Shown one piece after another: positions 16,236 to 26,339 of a stretch of DNA of 64,000 nt (its first letter is position 1; each line of letters opens with the position of its first letter). A program made the position numbers and the translations under genes. The DNA is taken from NCBI RefSeq assembly GCF_047324175.1, contig NZ_CP178732.1, forward strand, positions 2,790,001 to 2,854,000, given 5' to 3'. The notes below the pieces were generated by a model that did not search any database, had not been told where the DNA came from, and saw nothing but the letters and a program-made list of their open reading frames with translations. The DNA comes from Acerihabitans sp015654925 (GTDB lineage: Bacteria > Pseudomonadota > Gammaproteobacteria > Enterobacterales > Enterobacteriaceae).

Positions 16236-18671
16236 TTACGCGGATAAATAATCCGGGTCAATAAGCCGAAGTATTTCCCCCAGCCGCACGCATGCTTCCG
16301 GCCCGACTTTTCCCGCTCCTGAATACCCCGCGTTTTGCAAAATCATGGCCTTTAACGCCACCAGCCAGTCAAATATATAAAACGCCGTGGTATTAATCGG
16401 CGTCTGGTTCAGGCGGGTCAGCCGCTGCGGCGATCCCCAGTTCTCCGCCGGAATTTCCATACGGGCAAAGATTTTATGGCCGGGATTGACCCGGCTGTCG
16501 GGACGCTGCGCGAGAGGTGCCCGCTGAAAACCCAGCCAGGCGACAAAATCCCCCAGCACGGTGAGCGCCCTGGCCACCTGGCGGTCGGCTTGGTTTGCCA
16601 ACGGGCCGTCGCCGGCGCGCTCCCGGGGGATATCCTCAATCAGCGCGTTTAATAATACGCTTTCGATATCCAGCCGCTGGCCGGCGATAATTAATTCGGC
16701 CAGCAGCATTTCCAGCGTGGGTTTCGCCAACCCGAGCAGCGCCAGCAGCGGGCCGTTTTCCGGCAGGTCGCGCAAATAATTGATCCAGCAGCGCATCACG
16801 CGGCGCGCATACCCCGCCTCGACATCATATTGCGTCCCGCTGCGGGGTTGCTGGCCGGCCGGAGTGGGGGGCGGCATCTTTGCCGTCACTTCTGTCGTCA
16901 CTTCTGCCAGCAGGTCGATAAATATGCCGACGCCAAAATCATCCCGTTGCATCAACGGCAGGGGGGACGCGGACTGGGCAGCAAGGGCAGGCTGCGGCGA
17001 CGGCGAAGCGAGATAAAGCCGGCGCAGTTCGCCGCGGGAGGGGAGCAGTTTCTCCAGCAGTTCGCCATGTACGCCGGCGCGGGTCTGCAGCACTTTGATC
17101 AGGGTATCCGCGATACGCGGTTTTTGCCGCGAGTCTTCCGCGCCGGCCGGCTGGTACCAGCCGCCAAGCAGGTTTTCCGCCAATTCGCGGCGCAGCTCGG
17201 TATATTGTTCGCTTAACCGCCCCAGGCGGGCATCCGGTCGCAGTTCGGCCAGCAGATAATCGGCCATGCGCTCGACCCCGCCCGCATCCAATACCAGCAT
17301 CGTGCCCCAGGCATAGCCGGGAAACCCCACGTAACGCTGCACGGCGTCATCATGGTTTTGCCCCTGGACGAGACGCCGATCGAAAGGGGTCACGGCCCAA
17401 ATCAGCCCGGGTTTGCGGCGGTTACGAACCAGGGGCGTTGCGCCCTGGGTCTGTTTGACCCAATAATCCAGCGCCCGGGCTACGCACTTGATTTCCGACG
17501 GTTTGCCCGCAGCGTTGCACACCATCAGCAGGCTTATCTCACGACTATCGGTGTAACGCGCCAGCAGATAAGCGCGCTTGGCGCGCGCGATGCGCCGCAT
17601 CCACGGGTCGGGCTGCGTTTTATCGTCCGCGTCCGCAACCTCCGGGGGTTCGCCGGGGAAATCCAGCAGGTCAATCTGCTCGAATACCGGTCTGCGAGGG
17701 GAGCTTTGCAGCGGTATCAGCCGTTCAACCGTCAGCATCGCCAGTTCCGCCAGCGTCAGTTCCACCGGGCGGCCCGCTCGCCCGTCGTTTAGCGGACGCG
17801 CCTTGATAATCCGATCCGGCGGCGCGTCGTCCAGCGTTTTATCAACGGGGGCCAGTGCGGCGGGCGCGCCGGCAAAAGCATGCAGGGCATGGGCAAACCG
17901 GCGGTAAGCCGCGGTCAGTTCCGGCTCTTCATCCCATAATACCGCAAACAGCCGGGCGCGATCGTCCACCCGCAAGAAAGGCGCCAGCTCCACCGCCAGC
18001 GGCCAGAAGTGCGCGGATAAAAACCGGTGGGGTTTACCATCATGGCGGGCCAGATAGTCCCATAATGCCACCACTTCGTCGCTGGTAATGCCCGCCACCG
18101 CTTCCGGCTGTCGAAGCCGCTGCAAGTGATCAAGCCGATCGGCGAACTCCTGCGGGCCCGGCGCGGCCAGCGCGGACGGCGCCGTATCGCGATAAGCCGT
18201 GGCCAGAATTTTGGCGATTTCCACCTCGGTCAACAACAGCAGGTGTCGTGGAAAGTCCTTATCCTCCATGCCGGCGCGGCGGCTAAACCGGGTGACAACG
18301 TCACTGGAGAACGGGCCGGGCGGCATATCCCCCGCCAGGGCCGGGGCTTCCCCGCCCATTACGTTCGTTAACCGGCCGTTGGCGTCCGCGGCCAGCGCCG
18401 CGATCAGATAGCTCTTCCCCGCCTGCGACTGGCCGTAAAAACCCAGCGTCATGGGGCTTAACGCCGCCGCGGACAAAGCCCTGGCCCGGGTACGGCAGCG
18501 GCGCAATTTTATGGTCAGTCCATCCGCTTCGATGTCCAGCCGCGCTGCCTGCCGCCGGGTCGCGGCGATCCAGTCTATTCCCTGGCCAATGCCTTGTTCC
18601 ATAGCCAAGAGTTGCTGATATAAGGGGAGATGCGGCGGAGTTGACATTGAGTCGGCCGTTAAAGTTTTCAT
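16236..18671 (-). CDS. srfC: SrfC family P-loop protein (putative virulence factor)
   Basis: The third gene of srfABC, named after SsrB-regulated factors of Salmonella; molecular role not established. The 811-residue product has a P-loop GQSQAGKS at residues 80-87 and a later LLDFPGEPPE segment that looks like Walker B/G3 of a dynamin- or septin-like GTPase. Its start overlaps the srfB stop by four bases. No signal peptide or clear membrane helix is visible, so a cytoplasmic NTPase partner is inferred. Family assignment rests on size, gene order and motifs. Confidence 0.85.
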   Translation of the reverse strand: MKTLTADSMSTPPHLPLYQQLLAMEQGIGQGIDWIAATRRQAARLDIEADGLTIKLRRCRTRARALSAAALSPMTLGFYGQSQAGKSYLIAALAADANGRLTNVMGGEAPALAGDMPPGPFSSDVVTRFSRRAGMEDKDFPRHLLLLTEVEIAKILATAYRDTAPSALAAPGPQEFADRLDHLQRLRQPEAVAGITSDEVVALWDYLARHDGKPHRFLSAHFWPLAVELAPFLRVDDRARLFAVLWDEEPELTAAYRRFAHALHAFAGAPAALAPVDKTLDDAPPDRIIKARPLNDGRAGRPVELTLAELAMLTVERLIPLQSSPRRPVFEQIDLLDFPGEPPEVADADDKTQPDPWMRRIARAKRAYLLARYTDSREISLLMVCNAAGKPSEIKCVARALDYWVKQTQGATPLVRNRRKPGLIWAVTPFDRRLVQGQNHDDAVQRYVGFPGYAWGTMLVLDAGGVERMADYLLAELRPDARLGRLSEQYTELRRELAENLLGGWYQPAGAEDSRQKPRIADTLIKVLQTRAGVHGELLEKLLPSRGELRRLYLASPSPQPALAAQSASPLPLMQRDDFGVGIFIDLLAEVTTEVTAKMPPPTPAGQQPRSGTQYDVEAGYARRVMRCWINYLRDLPENGPLLALLGLAKPTLEMLLAELIIAGQRLDIESVLLNALIEDIPRERAGDGPLANQADRQVARALTVLGDFVAWLGFQRAPLAQRPDSRVNPGHKIFARMEIPAENWGSPQRLTRLNQTPINTTAFYIFDWLVALKAMILQNAGYSGAGKVGPEACVRLGEILRLIDPDYLSA

Positions 18672-21655
18672 TGGTTATATACGCTCCCGCTATCGATCCA
18701 GTAGTGGGTCGCGCCCGAAGAACTGCCGGCCAGAGTATTGAGTTTGAGTTGCAGATGATGGGTAGGGACCCGCCCGCCGTCCAGCAGCGCCGCGTCGGCA
18801 ATTTCGAAACGCTCGGGTTCGTCCAGGTTATTGTTTTTGGCCACCCTCAGCCTGACATGCACAATACCGTCGCCGGCGACCTTGCGCGCCAACTGCGGGT
18901 CGACAATGGTCAGGGTATACAGCGGGGATGCCGGCCAGCGTTCATTATCAAGCTGGCGAAAGCCCAGGCACAGCGGGCCGCGCATCTGGAAACCGCCTTT
19001 GCGATCCAGCGCGAAATCCGGCGTATCCAAATCGATATCGCGGTAATAAACGTGCTCGGCGCTCAGGGTGTTGTCGCTATCCAGCATACCGAGATAACGG
19101 ACGGTGGAGTAAGGCTGGAAATCCCCGGCTTTAAACAAGAACCCCGCCAGGCGCAGGTCGAGCGCCAGCAAACAAAGCATGGCGCCAACCGCGGCGGTGG
19201 ATTTGGGATTATCGATACGCCCGTGTTGGTTAAACGGATACCAATCGCTGGTATGGTATCCGTCCAACGCCACCATGCGTCCGATGGGCAGTGGTTGCAA
19301 ATGCCGCAACAGCGCCTGGATTCCCGGGAAACGCGACGGCCGGCCGGTGAGCAGCAATACGTCGCACTCATACAGCGCCACCACTTCGGCGAGCGAACGC
19401 ACGGCACGGGTAATGCCCAGCCGATTGGCTAAAAATTCGCCGTGCAATTTGCCCAGGTTAACCAGCAGCGGCACCCGCAGCAGCGCAAAGGGGACGGCAT
19501 CCGCCGGTAGGCCGCGGCGCACTTCGCTTTCTATATAATTCAGCACCTGCGCCGTTGGCGGCTGCGTCAACAATTCGCCAAAGGTACTGGCTATCTCGGC
19601 GCCGGCATCCAGGGGATCGTAGCTTTCATACGCCTGCAGAATCGACCGGCCGATGGGCATAAAAAGCTGCAACGTGGCCTGCTGGCGCAGCACTGATTGG
19701 CCGTTGATCCGTCCTTCGCTGCCAAACAGCCTGGCCATCAACAGGTTTGGGGTGGCAACGCCGGCCTGTTTCAGCCCCTCCTCCAGGGCCGGTAAGACAT
19801 AAAGCTGGATCACCTCCAGCAAAATATCGTCGCCGGCCACTTTAAACCCTTCCCGGAATAACAGGCGCGGCGTAATTTTCATCTGGTTACCGACGCCGTC
19901 ATCCAGCCGGTATTGGGTGATCGCCAAATCGGTGGTGCCGCCGCCAATATCAATCGACGCGATGCGCAGGCTTTTGCCGGCGGGTTCCTGCGCCGTAGGC
20001 GTTTTATCCGGCCTGGCCATGCCGGCGAAAAAGGCTTCGGTACGCCCGCCGAAGTTGAGCTGGGTTTCGTTATACAAATAGACCATCTGGCCGCAGGTGG
20101 CTTCGTCCCATTCCATCTGCACGTCAGGCACCGGCACCAGGCTTTTAGCCCGGTCCGAGGCCGAAGTGAAATCATCATCCGCCGGATGCCAGCCCATCGC
20201 CTTCCAAACCAGGCCGAGGGCTTCCTGCATGCGTTGCAGAAAAATGGCGCGCTCGGGCGTGGACATCGCCGAGGGCAGGGTCAGGACAATGGTGCGCAAT
20301 TGGCGCGGCGCCGAGGGACGCATCATTTTTAACCGCTGCGCCACGCTGTTTATTTGCATCAGCGCCTGCGCCAGCAGCTCGGACAGCATAAACGTCATCA
20401 CCGAACTGCGGCTGTAATGGGCGCAAAACACCGGCATGCGCTCATCCAGGGGCAGGCCGGACAGCGGCTGCCCTTCATCATTAAGCAAATGGATCAGCGG
20501 CGCCGCGATGGCCTGGGGTTCGTTGTCGCCGTTGACCCCCTGGCGGCTGAAACGCCAGCCAGGAGCATAACTCTCCGCGTCCCACAGGTAGCGACGCGGA
20601 CTGGAAATGCCGGTGGCGCCTTCGCTTCCCCGGCGTTCGGCGGCCATGCGCCCGGCTTCCCGGCCAACGCGGATAATCGAGGGCCAGATAAAAGCGTCAT
20701 CACGTCCGCTTTCCACGGAAAAGTTCTGTTTGCCAAAGCGCGCCTCGGCAAATTCCACCCGGCTCTCAAACAGCTCGTTATAGAGATACTGGGGCTGGCT
20801 CAGATCGCGGATGTGCAGTTCATAGGTTTGTTGCAAACCGTTGGTTTCATCCGCATGGTCTTCAATCAAAATGCCGCAGGTATGGGAGTTGCCGACATCC
20901 AGGATCAGATCCACGTTTATTGCAGGCTCTTGCAAGGTGCCGGCGGCGATTTTGACCTCGGGCACGCACAGCTGGGTTCCCAGCATGTCCAGTAAATTCA
21001 GATAGTGCGCCTGATATTCGAAGGTTCTGAGCGCGGCGGCGATTTCCCGTTCGGGACGCTGCTCAAGGCTGCCCGCCTGCTGGGTAAATACTTCCCGCAG
21101 CCAGCCGTCCACCCAGGTCAAATCCAGGAATTGCCCCAGTTCGTCGCTGCGGTGCGCCAGGGCAAAGCCTACGCCGGTTTTACCGTCATTGGCATTGGGC
21201 GCCAGGGATTCATTATCATGGCCCGCCGGATACACCTTGGTATCAAAAGCGAGACAGACCCGATGGGTGGCGCCGTTTTGGTCCGGCGCCGCCAGGGCTA
21301 ATACCTGTATTCGCGCCCAGTTATCCGGCCCGCCGGTAAATACCCGCGGCGGGTTAAAACGGAAAAAAGGCAGCGGCAGCCAGACTTTATCCAGCAGCCG
21401 CAGCGACTGCTCCAACGGAAAGCTGTATTCCGGTTTAACCACTTCCTGCGGTTTTCCCGCCGGTACCGGTACCGAATATTTACCGTTAAGCGCATTGTAA
21501 TCCAGGCGCAGCAGCGGGCCATTAGCGCTTTGGCGCACAAACTTACCGGGCAATTGCTGGTCCATCACCGGCCTTAAGGCAAAATCCAGCAATTGGATAC
21601 CGCTATCCTGAATCAGCGTTATTCTTTGTTTATAATCCGTTATGGTGGCCAGCAT
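18668..21655 (-). CDS. srfB: SrfB family protein with actin/Hsp70-type ATPase signatures
   Basis: The 995-residue middle gene of srfABC. Two phosphate-binding motifs of the actin/Hsp70/sugar-kinase superfamily are visible: LILDVGNSHTCG with Asp at residue 253, and SIDIGGGTTDLA with Asp at residue 569. A candidate adenosine motif is LLLTGRPSRFPGIQALL. Between the two phosphate motifs is a long insertion. I therefore read it as an ASKHA-fold ATPase; this is inference from motifs. It starts three bases after srfA ends and overlaps srfC by four bases, so the three proteins are probably made together and may form a complex. Confidence 0.87.
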   Translation of the reverse strand: MLATITDYKQRITLIQDSGIQLLDFALRPVMDQQLPGKFVRQSANGPLLRLDYNALNGKYSVPVPAGKPQEVVKPEYSFPLEQSLRLLDKVWLPLPFFRFNPPRVFTGGPDNWARIQVLALAAPDQNGATHRVCLAFDTKVYPAGHDNESLAPNANDGKTGVGFALAHRSDELGQFLDLTWVDGWLREVFTQQAGSLEQRPEREIAAALRTFEYQAHYLNLLDMLGTQLCVPEVKIAAGTLQEPAINVDLILDVGNSHTCGILIEDHADETNGLQQTYELHIRDLSQPQYLYNELFESRVEFAEARFGKQNFSVESGRDDAFIWPSIIRVGREAGRMAAERRGSEGATGISSPRRYLWDAESYAPGWRFSRQGVNGDNEPQAIAAPLIHLLNDEGQPLSGLPLDERMPVFCAHYSRSSVMTFMLSELLAQALMQINSVAQRLKMMRPSAPRQLRTIVLTLPSAMSTPERAIFLQRMQEALGLVWKAMGWHPADDDFTSASDRAKSLVPVPDVQMEWDEATCGQMVYLYNETQLNFGGRTEAFFAGMARPDKTPTAQEPAGKSLRIASIDIGGGTTDLAITQYRLDDGVGNQMKITPRLLFREGFKVAGDDILLEVIQLYVLPALEEGLKQAGVATPNLLMARLFGSEGRINGQSVLRQQATLQLFMPIGRSILQAYESYDPLDAGAEIASTFGELLTQPPTAQVLNYIESEVRRGLPADAVPFALLRVPLLVNLGKLHGEFLANRLGITRAVRSLAEVVALYECDVLLLTGRPSRFPGIQALLRHLQPLPIGRMVALDGYHTSDWYPFNQHGRIDNPKSTAAVGAMLCLLALDLRLAGFLFKAGDFQPYSTVRYLGMLDSDNTLSAEHVYYRDIDLDTPDFALDRKGGFQMRGPLCLGFRQLDNERWPASPLYTLTIVDPQLARKVAGDGIVHVRLRVAKNNNLDEPERFEIADAALLDGGRVPTHHLQLKLNTLAGSSSGATHYWIDSGSVYNQ

Positions 21656-21658
21656 AAA

Positions 21659-23197
21659 TTATTCTTTCTCGCGCTTGATGGTCATGGGAAACGCCGTAGC
21701 GGCGTTATAACGCCCCTGGCATTCAGCCGTGCCGTTGGCGCCCTGTTTACAGATGATTTCCGGCATTTGATAGCGGGAACCATCGCTGCACCGGGCCTTG
21801 TTGCGGCTGTTGATCACCAGGTTGCCCGATTTCATCAGTCCCGCGCCGGCGGATGCCCGGCACGTGATCCCATCGCCATAGGTGATTTTCACCGTTCCCT
21901 GGCCATGATTAAGCTGGTATCGCAGGCTCGGCGGCTTACCGGTGAGCGGGTCTTTAATCTCCGGGATGGCGCGCCAGTTGCCGTTGAGAAAATCCGTCGA
22001 GCCCTGTTTTACCGCCTCGGCGGAAAGCGACAGGGCATTTTTACCGGCGGGCGGGACGGGCTGGATCGCCGCCGCCGCGTCGCCGGCGCCGTCGTTGCGC
22101 GTTTCACCCGCCGCCGCGGCGGTTATGGCTGGAGAAGCTGGCGCGCTATTGTCCGCAGCCATCTGATTTACCGCTGCGGCCGGCGCGACGGAAACCGGCT
22201 GCGCGGTAGGTAAATCCGCTGGCACCGGCTGGGCCGCCGCAGCCGGTAATGGCATCGCGGATGGCGCAGGGATCAGCGCGGTGGACGGCCTGTTGGCGCC
22301 CGGCGGGTTGGGTTTTGCCGCCGCTACCGGCGCTGCGGCGCTATCAGTCTGGGAGCTATCATTCCGCGCGATGGCGGGCAAGGCCGGTTCTCGCGGGGTT
22401 AGCGCCTTCAACGGCGCGACGGGGGAAGATGCCATACCCGTCACCCAATCGCGGATTTGCAGCGCGAGAAACAACAACAGCAAAATGCCCGCGAGCCAAA
22501 CCGCATGCCGCCAGCGTCGGCGCCCGGTTATGCCGGCGGCGGGCAAGGCCCGCGCCTGCACCGGCGATTCCGGCGCCAGATCCAGGACAGTATCCGCAAT
22601 AGGCGGTGGGGCGGTGATATTGACGGACGACGACGCGGGCGGATCGCCATCGGCGGGCAGGGCGGTGAACCGTTCGTCCTCACCGGCTTCATCCGCCATC
22701 AGTTGCAAACACGCCAGGGCATCAGCGTCGGTTTTATGCTCCGGGCTGACAAAGCCCCAAAAAGTGATCACCGGTTTGCCGCCCACCAGATAGACATAAT
22801 TCCGATCGGGGAATCGGATAGTTTTTGCCAACAAAGCGCCAAACAACCGCCTGGCATTTTTTTCGGCGTTTTGCGCCCGTTGGCTAAGCTCGGCCGCGGC
22901 TGCCTGGCATCGTTGCAACTCGCGCAGCGCCGATGTGCGCTGGACGAGGCTGGCCATGGCCCAGGAGATTACCTTGCCCTCAATGGGAGAGTACCAATCA
23001 ATACGATCGCCGGCCTCGTTGGGCTGGGGAATGGCCAGGCACTCGGCGATCTGCCGCTGTTGCCTCAGGCGCAAGGTTTCCCTGATTTGCAGCGCCGAGG
23101 CATAGACCGGCTGGCCATTTTCACCCAACGCAAAAATATCATCTAAACTGCCGCTTCGTAAAAAAGATTTCGCCACGCCAAAGGCACCCTTTGTCAT
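21659..23197 (-). CDS. srfA: SrfA family membrane-anchored protein
   Basis: First gene of srfABC; role unknown. I start at the ATG at 23197 (MTKGAFGVAKSFLRSGSLDD, 512 residues); a TTG further upstream would add 22 residues without family support. Order: cytoplasmic N-terminal region (about 1-225), a single membrane helix near 230-252 (AVWLAGILLLLFLALQI), a long Pro/Ala-rich linker, and a C-terminal small domain with cysteines (about 390-512). One helix between a cytoplasmic head and a periplasmic tail would let it link the SrfB/SrfC NTPases to the envelope (inferred). Confidence 0.82.
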   Translation of the reverse strand: MTKGAFGVAKSFLRSGSLDDIFALGENGQPVYASALQIRETLRLRQQRQIAECLAIPQPNEAGDRIDWYSPIEGKVISWAMASLVQRTSALRELQRCQAAAAELSQRAQNAEKNARRLFGALLAKTIRFPDRNYVYLVGGKPVITFWGFVSPEHKTDADALACLQLMADEAGEDERFTALPADGDPPASSSVNITAPPPIADTVLDLAPESPVQARALPAAGITGRRRWRHAVWLAGILLLLFLALQIRDWVTGMASSPVAPLKALTPREPALPAIARNDSSQTDSAAAPVAAAKPNPPGANRPSTALIPAPSAMPLPAAAAQPVPADLPTAQPVSVAPAAAVNQMAADNSAPASPAITAAAAGETRNDGAGDAAAAIQPVPPAGKNALSLSAEAVKQGSTDFLNGNWRAIPEIKDPLTGKPPSLRYQLNHGQGTVKITYGDGITCRASAGAGLMKSGNLVINSRNKARCSDGSRYQMPEIICKQGANGTAECQGRYNAATAFPMTIKREKE

Positions 23198-23338
23198 CAA
23201 TATCCCAGGCAGAAAATAGTGTGTTATCTGCGACTGCGTATACTTTAATGCGCCCGGCGGCAAATCAAACGCTTAAACAAAGGGTATAACTGGCGATTAT
23301 TCATGGGTTACCCGCCGGCAGGGGAATCTCGCCGCGCC

Positions 23339-24253
23339 TTATGCCAGCCCCTTGGCGAGAGTGGTGATAGCGTTGCGCAGCCACTTTTGCGACGAACTAT
23401 GGTCATTCCTGCGGTGCCACATTAAATCAAATTGAATTGACGTGAGCGCCACCGGCGGCGGGAAAAAAACCAACCGGTCACGGGCGGACGACAATAACGC
23501 CACGCGTTTCATCAGCGTAGCGGTAAAATCGCTCCCGGCAATAATGGCCGGCACCGCAAACATCTGCGATAAAGTTAGGGCCAGTTGGCGCGAGTGGCCC
23601 GATCGGGCAAGAGCCTGATCGACCAGCCCGTATCGGTCTCCCTCCGGGGAAACCAGAACGTGTTTTAACGCCAGGAAGGTATTTAGGTCCATACCCTGTG
23701 CCACTGCCGGATGGTCATGCCGCACGAGAGTAACGAACTCATCCATTAGCAGGGGGCAACTGAGAATGCGGCTTTCGAGAGAGGTGGATGGAACGCCGAT
23801 TGCCGCATCAATAGTGCCTGCATCAAGAAGATCAATCGCACTGTCGCGGGCGGTAAAGGCGTGGAGATGAAGCGTGACCCCGGGTGCCTGGATAGCGATA
23901 TAACGCGCCAAAGCGGGCAGCAGCACAAAAGCCGGATAATCTGAAACCCCGAGCGTAAACGAGATAATTTCCTCATCTGGCCGAAAGGTTCTCTCTTCAA
24001 CCAGGATAAGTTCCATACTTCGCAGCGCGCGGGCAATGGGTTGTGCGATATCCCTGGCTTTTGGCGTGGGCACTAGCCCCCCGGCGCTCCTGACAAACAG
24101 GCGGTCGCTAAAATGTATGCGTAATCTTGCCAGGGCGGAACTCATCGCCGGTTGACTGACCCCCACCAACGCCGCGGCGCGGGTCACATTACGTTCGTTC
24201 ATTAACGCATCAAAGGCGGCAAGCAGATTGAGGTCGATACCATGAAAATTCAT
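23339..24253 (-). CDS. LysR family transcriptional regulator
   Basis: LysR-type regulator of 304 residues. N-terminal winged HTH at about 8-65 (LLAAFDALMNERNVTRAAALVGVSQPAMSSALARL), then a periplasmic-binding-protein-like effector domain. It is divergent from the SnoaL-like gene at 24352; the 98-base gap is AT-rich with imperfect dyads (for example TTTGTTATACAAATA), so regulation of that neighbour is the natural guess. No effector is predictable. Confidence 0.85.
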   Translation of the reverse strand: MNFHGIDLNLLAAFDALMNERNVTRAAALVGVSQPAMSSALARLRIHFSDRLFVRSAGGLVPTPKARDIAQPIARALRSMELILVEERTFRPDEEIISFTLGVSDYPAFVLLPALARYIAIQAPGVTLHLHAFTARDSAIDLLDAGTIDAAIGVPSTSLESRILSCPLLMDEFVTLVRHDHPAVAQGMDLNTFLALKHVLVSPEGDRYGLVDQALARSGHSRQLALTLSQMFAVPAIIAGSDFTATLMKRVALLSSARDRLVFFPPPVALTSIQFDLMWHRRNDHSSSQKWLRNAITTLAKGLA

Positions 24254-24351
24254 GAAACAAATAATCCTGTATATCGTTTATTTGTTATACAAATATAGGA
24301 GAATCATTCAGGATGCAAGCATCATCCTTATTCATCTGCAAAGAGACTATC

Positions 24352-24804
24352 ATGACCACTGTACAAAACGACGATCCAACAGAACGTCTCCTGGCGGCGC
24401 AACGCCTGGCAGTAAACACCCTGTATCGGGCATTTAATGATAAAAACCCGGATCTGCTGGATAACGTACTGACCGCGGATTGGGAAGACATTCCGCTGGC
24501 GCCGGGACAAGCGCCGGGAGTGAAGGGAATGAAACCATTGGTGGCCGGCTTTATTACCGTCTTACCCGATATAAAAATCGTTATCCATGACCTCCTCCAG
24601 GTCCCCGGCAGAATTGCGGTACGGGCAGAAATTACCGGTACCCATCGGGGCGAAATTTTTGGTATTCCGGGTACGGGAAAACCGGTGAATTTCAGTATTC
24701 ATGAGTTCCATGAAATGGAGGGGGATCGGATCAAACGTACCTGGCATCAGGAAGACTGGTTCGGTTTTTTCCGGCAGGTAGGGCAATTCCCCTCCATTAA
24801 ATAA
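24352..24804 (+). CDS. SnoaL-like (NTF2 fold) ester cyclase family protein
   Basis: Small alpha+beta-barrel protein of about 150 residues. TERLLAAQRLAVNTLYRAFNDKN, followed by GPGVKGMKPLV-like and GTHRGEIFGIPGTGKPVNF blocks and IHEFHEMEGDRIKRTWHQED, matches polyketide-cyclase/ester-cyclase NTF2 proteins. The start at 24352 is used; an in-frame ATG at 24313 preceded by AGGAG at longer spacing is possible. Function in Enterobacterales is not known. It is divergent from a LysR regulator. Confidence 0.75.
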   Translation: MTTVQNDDPTERLLAAQRLAVNTLYRAFNDKNPDLLDNVLTADWEDIPLAPGQAPGVKGMKPLVAGFITVLPDIKIVIHDLLQVPGRIAVRAEITGTHRGEIFGIPGTGKPVNFSIHEFHEMEGDRIKRTWHQEDWFGFFRQVGQFPSIK

Positions 24805-24809
24805 GTAAC

Positions 24810-24833
24810 AGCGGCGCGAATTATTGCGCCGCT
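24810..24833 (+). terminator. Intrinsic terminator-like hairpin after the SnoaL-like gene
   Basis: Perfect 8-base stem AGCGGCGC / GCGCCGCT with an 8-base AT loop, starting six bases after the stop and followed by a pyrimidine-rich run (TCCCCTCTCTATTT). Confidence 0.65.
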
Positions 24834-25022
24834 TCCCCTCTCTATTTCACTTCAATAAGCGTGACGCATGGCTTTCCTGTCAAAATGGCAGCAATGCATG
24901 AATACGGCGGCCAGAAAGCCGCTAATATACGCGGACGCATAGAAACCGCTTGATGGTTGCTATAGAAAAGTAGAACCATACGCATGAATTTTTCACGAAA
25001 TGGCTTGGAGAAAGGGTAAAAA

Positions 25023-26045
25023 ATGAAAGTATTAACGTTTGGAGAAATGATGCTTCGATTGAAGCCGCTCGCCAACAATCGCATTATGCAGTCAGATGTT
25101 TTTGAAGCAACCTATGGCGGCGCCGAAGCCAACGTCGCCGTATCGCTGGCGCTGCTGGGCAATGATGTGGCTTATTTAAGTAAGCTGCCGGCTAATTTGC
25201 TCGGGGAAACCGCGCTGTCGACTTTACGCAAATATGGCGTAGACACCGCGAAAATTTTGCGCGGCGGCAACCGTCTGGGGATTTATTTCCTTGAAAAAGG
25301 CGCCAGCGTACGCTCCACCAATGTTGTCTACGATCGGGCGGGCAGCGCATTTGCCGAAGCGAAACAAACGGAATTCCATTGGGAAGGCCTTTTGCAGGAG
25401 ATTGATTATTTCTATTTCTCCGGCATTACCCCGGCCATTTCTGACGAATTGGAACAGGTCGTCACCGCCGCGTGCGTCTATTGCCAGGCGCATAATATCC
25501 CCGTGGTTTGCGATATGAATTACCGCGCCAAGATGTGGTCCACTGAAAAAGCCCAGGGCGTCATGTCTAAATTAATGAACTATGTCACGATTTGTATTGC
25601 CAATGACGAAGATTTTGAAGCTACGCTCGGCATTAAAGCCTTCGACGGCGATATGTCCCGCGGCATCGACCAGATAACATCATTTAAAGAAGGCATGCTG
25701 GCGGTAACCAAAAAATATCCGAATTGTAAAGTGGTGGCCAGCGTCTTACGAAATATTCGCTCCGTAGAGGAAAGCGAATGGATGGGACTGTTGCTAAAAG
25801 ACGGTAAGTTTTATGAATCTCCCCGCTACCAGATGCATGTCATGGAAGGCGTCGCCGCCGGAGATGCTTTTGGCGCCGGTTTAATGCACAGCCTGCTGCA
25901 TAAAGCGGAAGCCCAGGAATGGATTGATTTTGCCATTGCCGCCAGCGTATTAAAACTGACTATCACCGGCGATTTAAACCTGGTGCAAGAGTCCGATATT
26001 CGTTCAGTGATGAAGAAGGGCGGCGGCGCCAGTCTCAATCGGTAA
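25023..26045 (+). CDS. kdgK: PfkB family sugar kinase, probable 2-dehydro-3-deoxygluconokinase
   Basis: Predicted to phosphorylate 2-keto-3-deoxygluconate to KDPG for the Entner-Doudoroff aldolase; cytoplasmic. The 340-residue protein has the PfkB plan: N-terminal FGEMMLRLKP, the glycine-rich YGGAEANVAVSLALLG substrate loop, and the C-terminal signature GVAAGDAFGAGLMHSL whose Asp is the catalytic base. Sugar specificity is assigned by overall resemblance to bacterial KDG kinases; another ketose kinase is possible. The gene is alone, with no pectin or hexuronate genes beside it. Confidence 0.75.
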   Translation: MKVLTFGEMMLRLKPLANNRIMQSDVFEATYGGAEANVAVSLALLGNDVAYLSKLPANLLGETALSTLRKYGVDTAKILRGGNRLGIYFLEKGASVRSTNVVYDRAGSAFAEAKQTEFHWEGLLQEIDYFYFSGITPAISDELEQVVTAACVYCQAHNIPVVCDMNYRAKMWSTEKAQGVMSKLMNYVTICIANDEDFEATLGIKAFDGDMSRGIDQITSFKEGMLAVTKKYPNCKVVASVLRNIRSVEESEWMGLLLKDGKFYESPRYQMHVMEGVAAGDAFGAGLMHSLLHKAEAQEWIDFAIAASVLKLTITGDLNLVQESDIRSVMKKGGGASLNR

Positions 26046-26339
26046 AATATCACGGCCATTGCCAGGCCCCGGATGGGACTGGAATAGATAGAATCGTCGC
26101 TGGACATACAAAATAGCGCCAAGGCCAGGCTGTATGTCCGGCAACAGAGGTTATCCATCCTTTACTCGTTGCGTAAAACCGCCGTACCAGCCCATTCTCT
26201 ACCCCGATACCTGATATCTGGTAACCCCCCCGAATCCCTGGATAATATTCCGCTTTTTTCATTTGCCCGACATTTTTCTGCCATCTCGCCGTCACACGCA
26301 CTGCTTAAGGTCGGGGTAATTAAAACCGGAGGACATCCT

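Noticed and set aside
18641..19432. 263-codon plus-strand frame opposite srfB
   Set aside because: Shadow of srfB; no ribosome-binding site or family features, and the srfB motifs are on the other strand.
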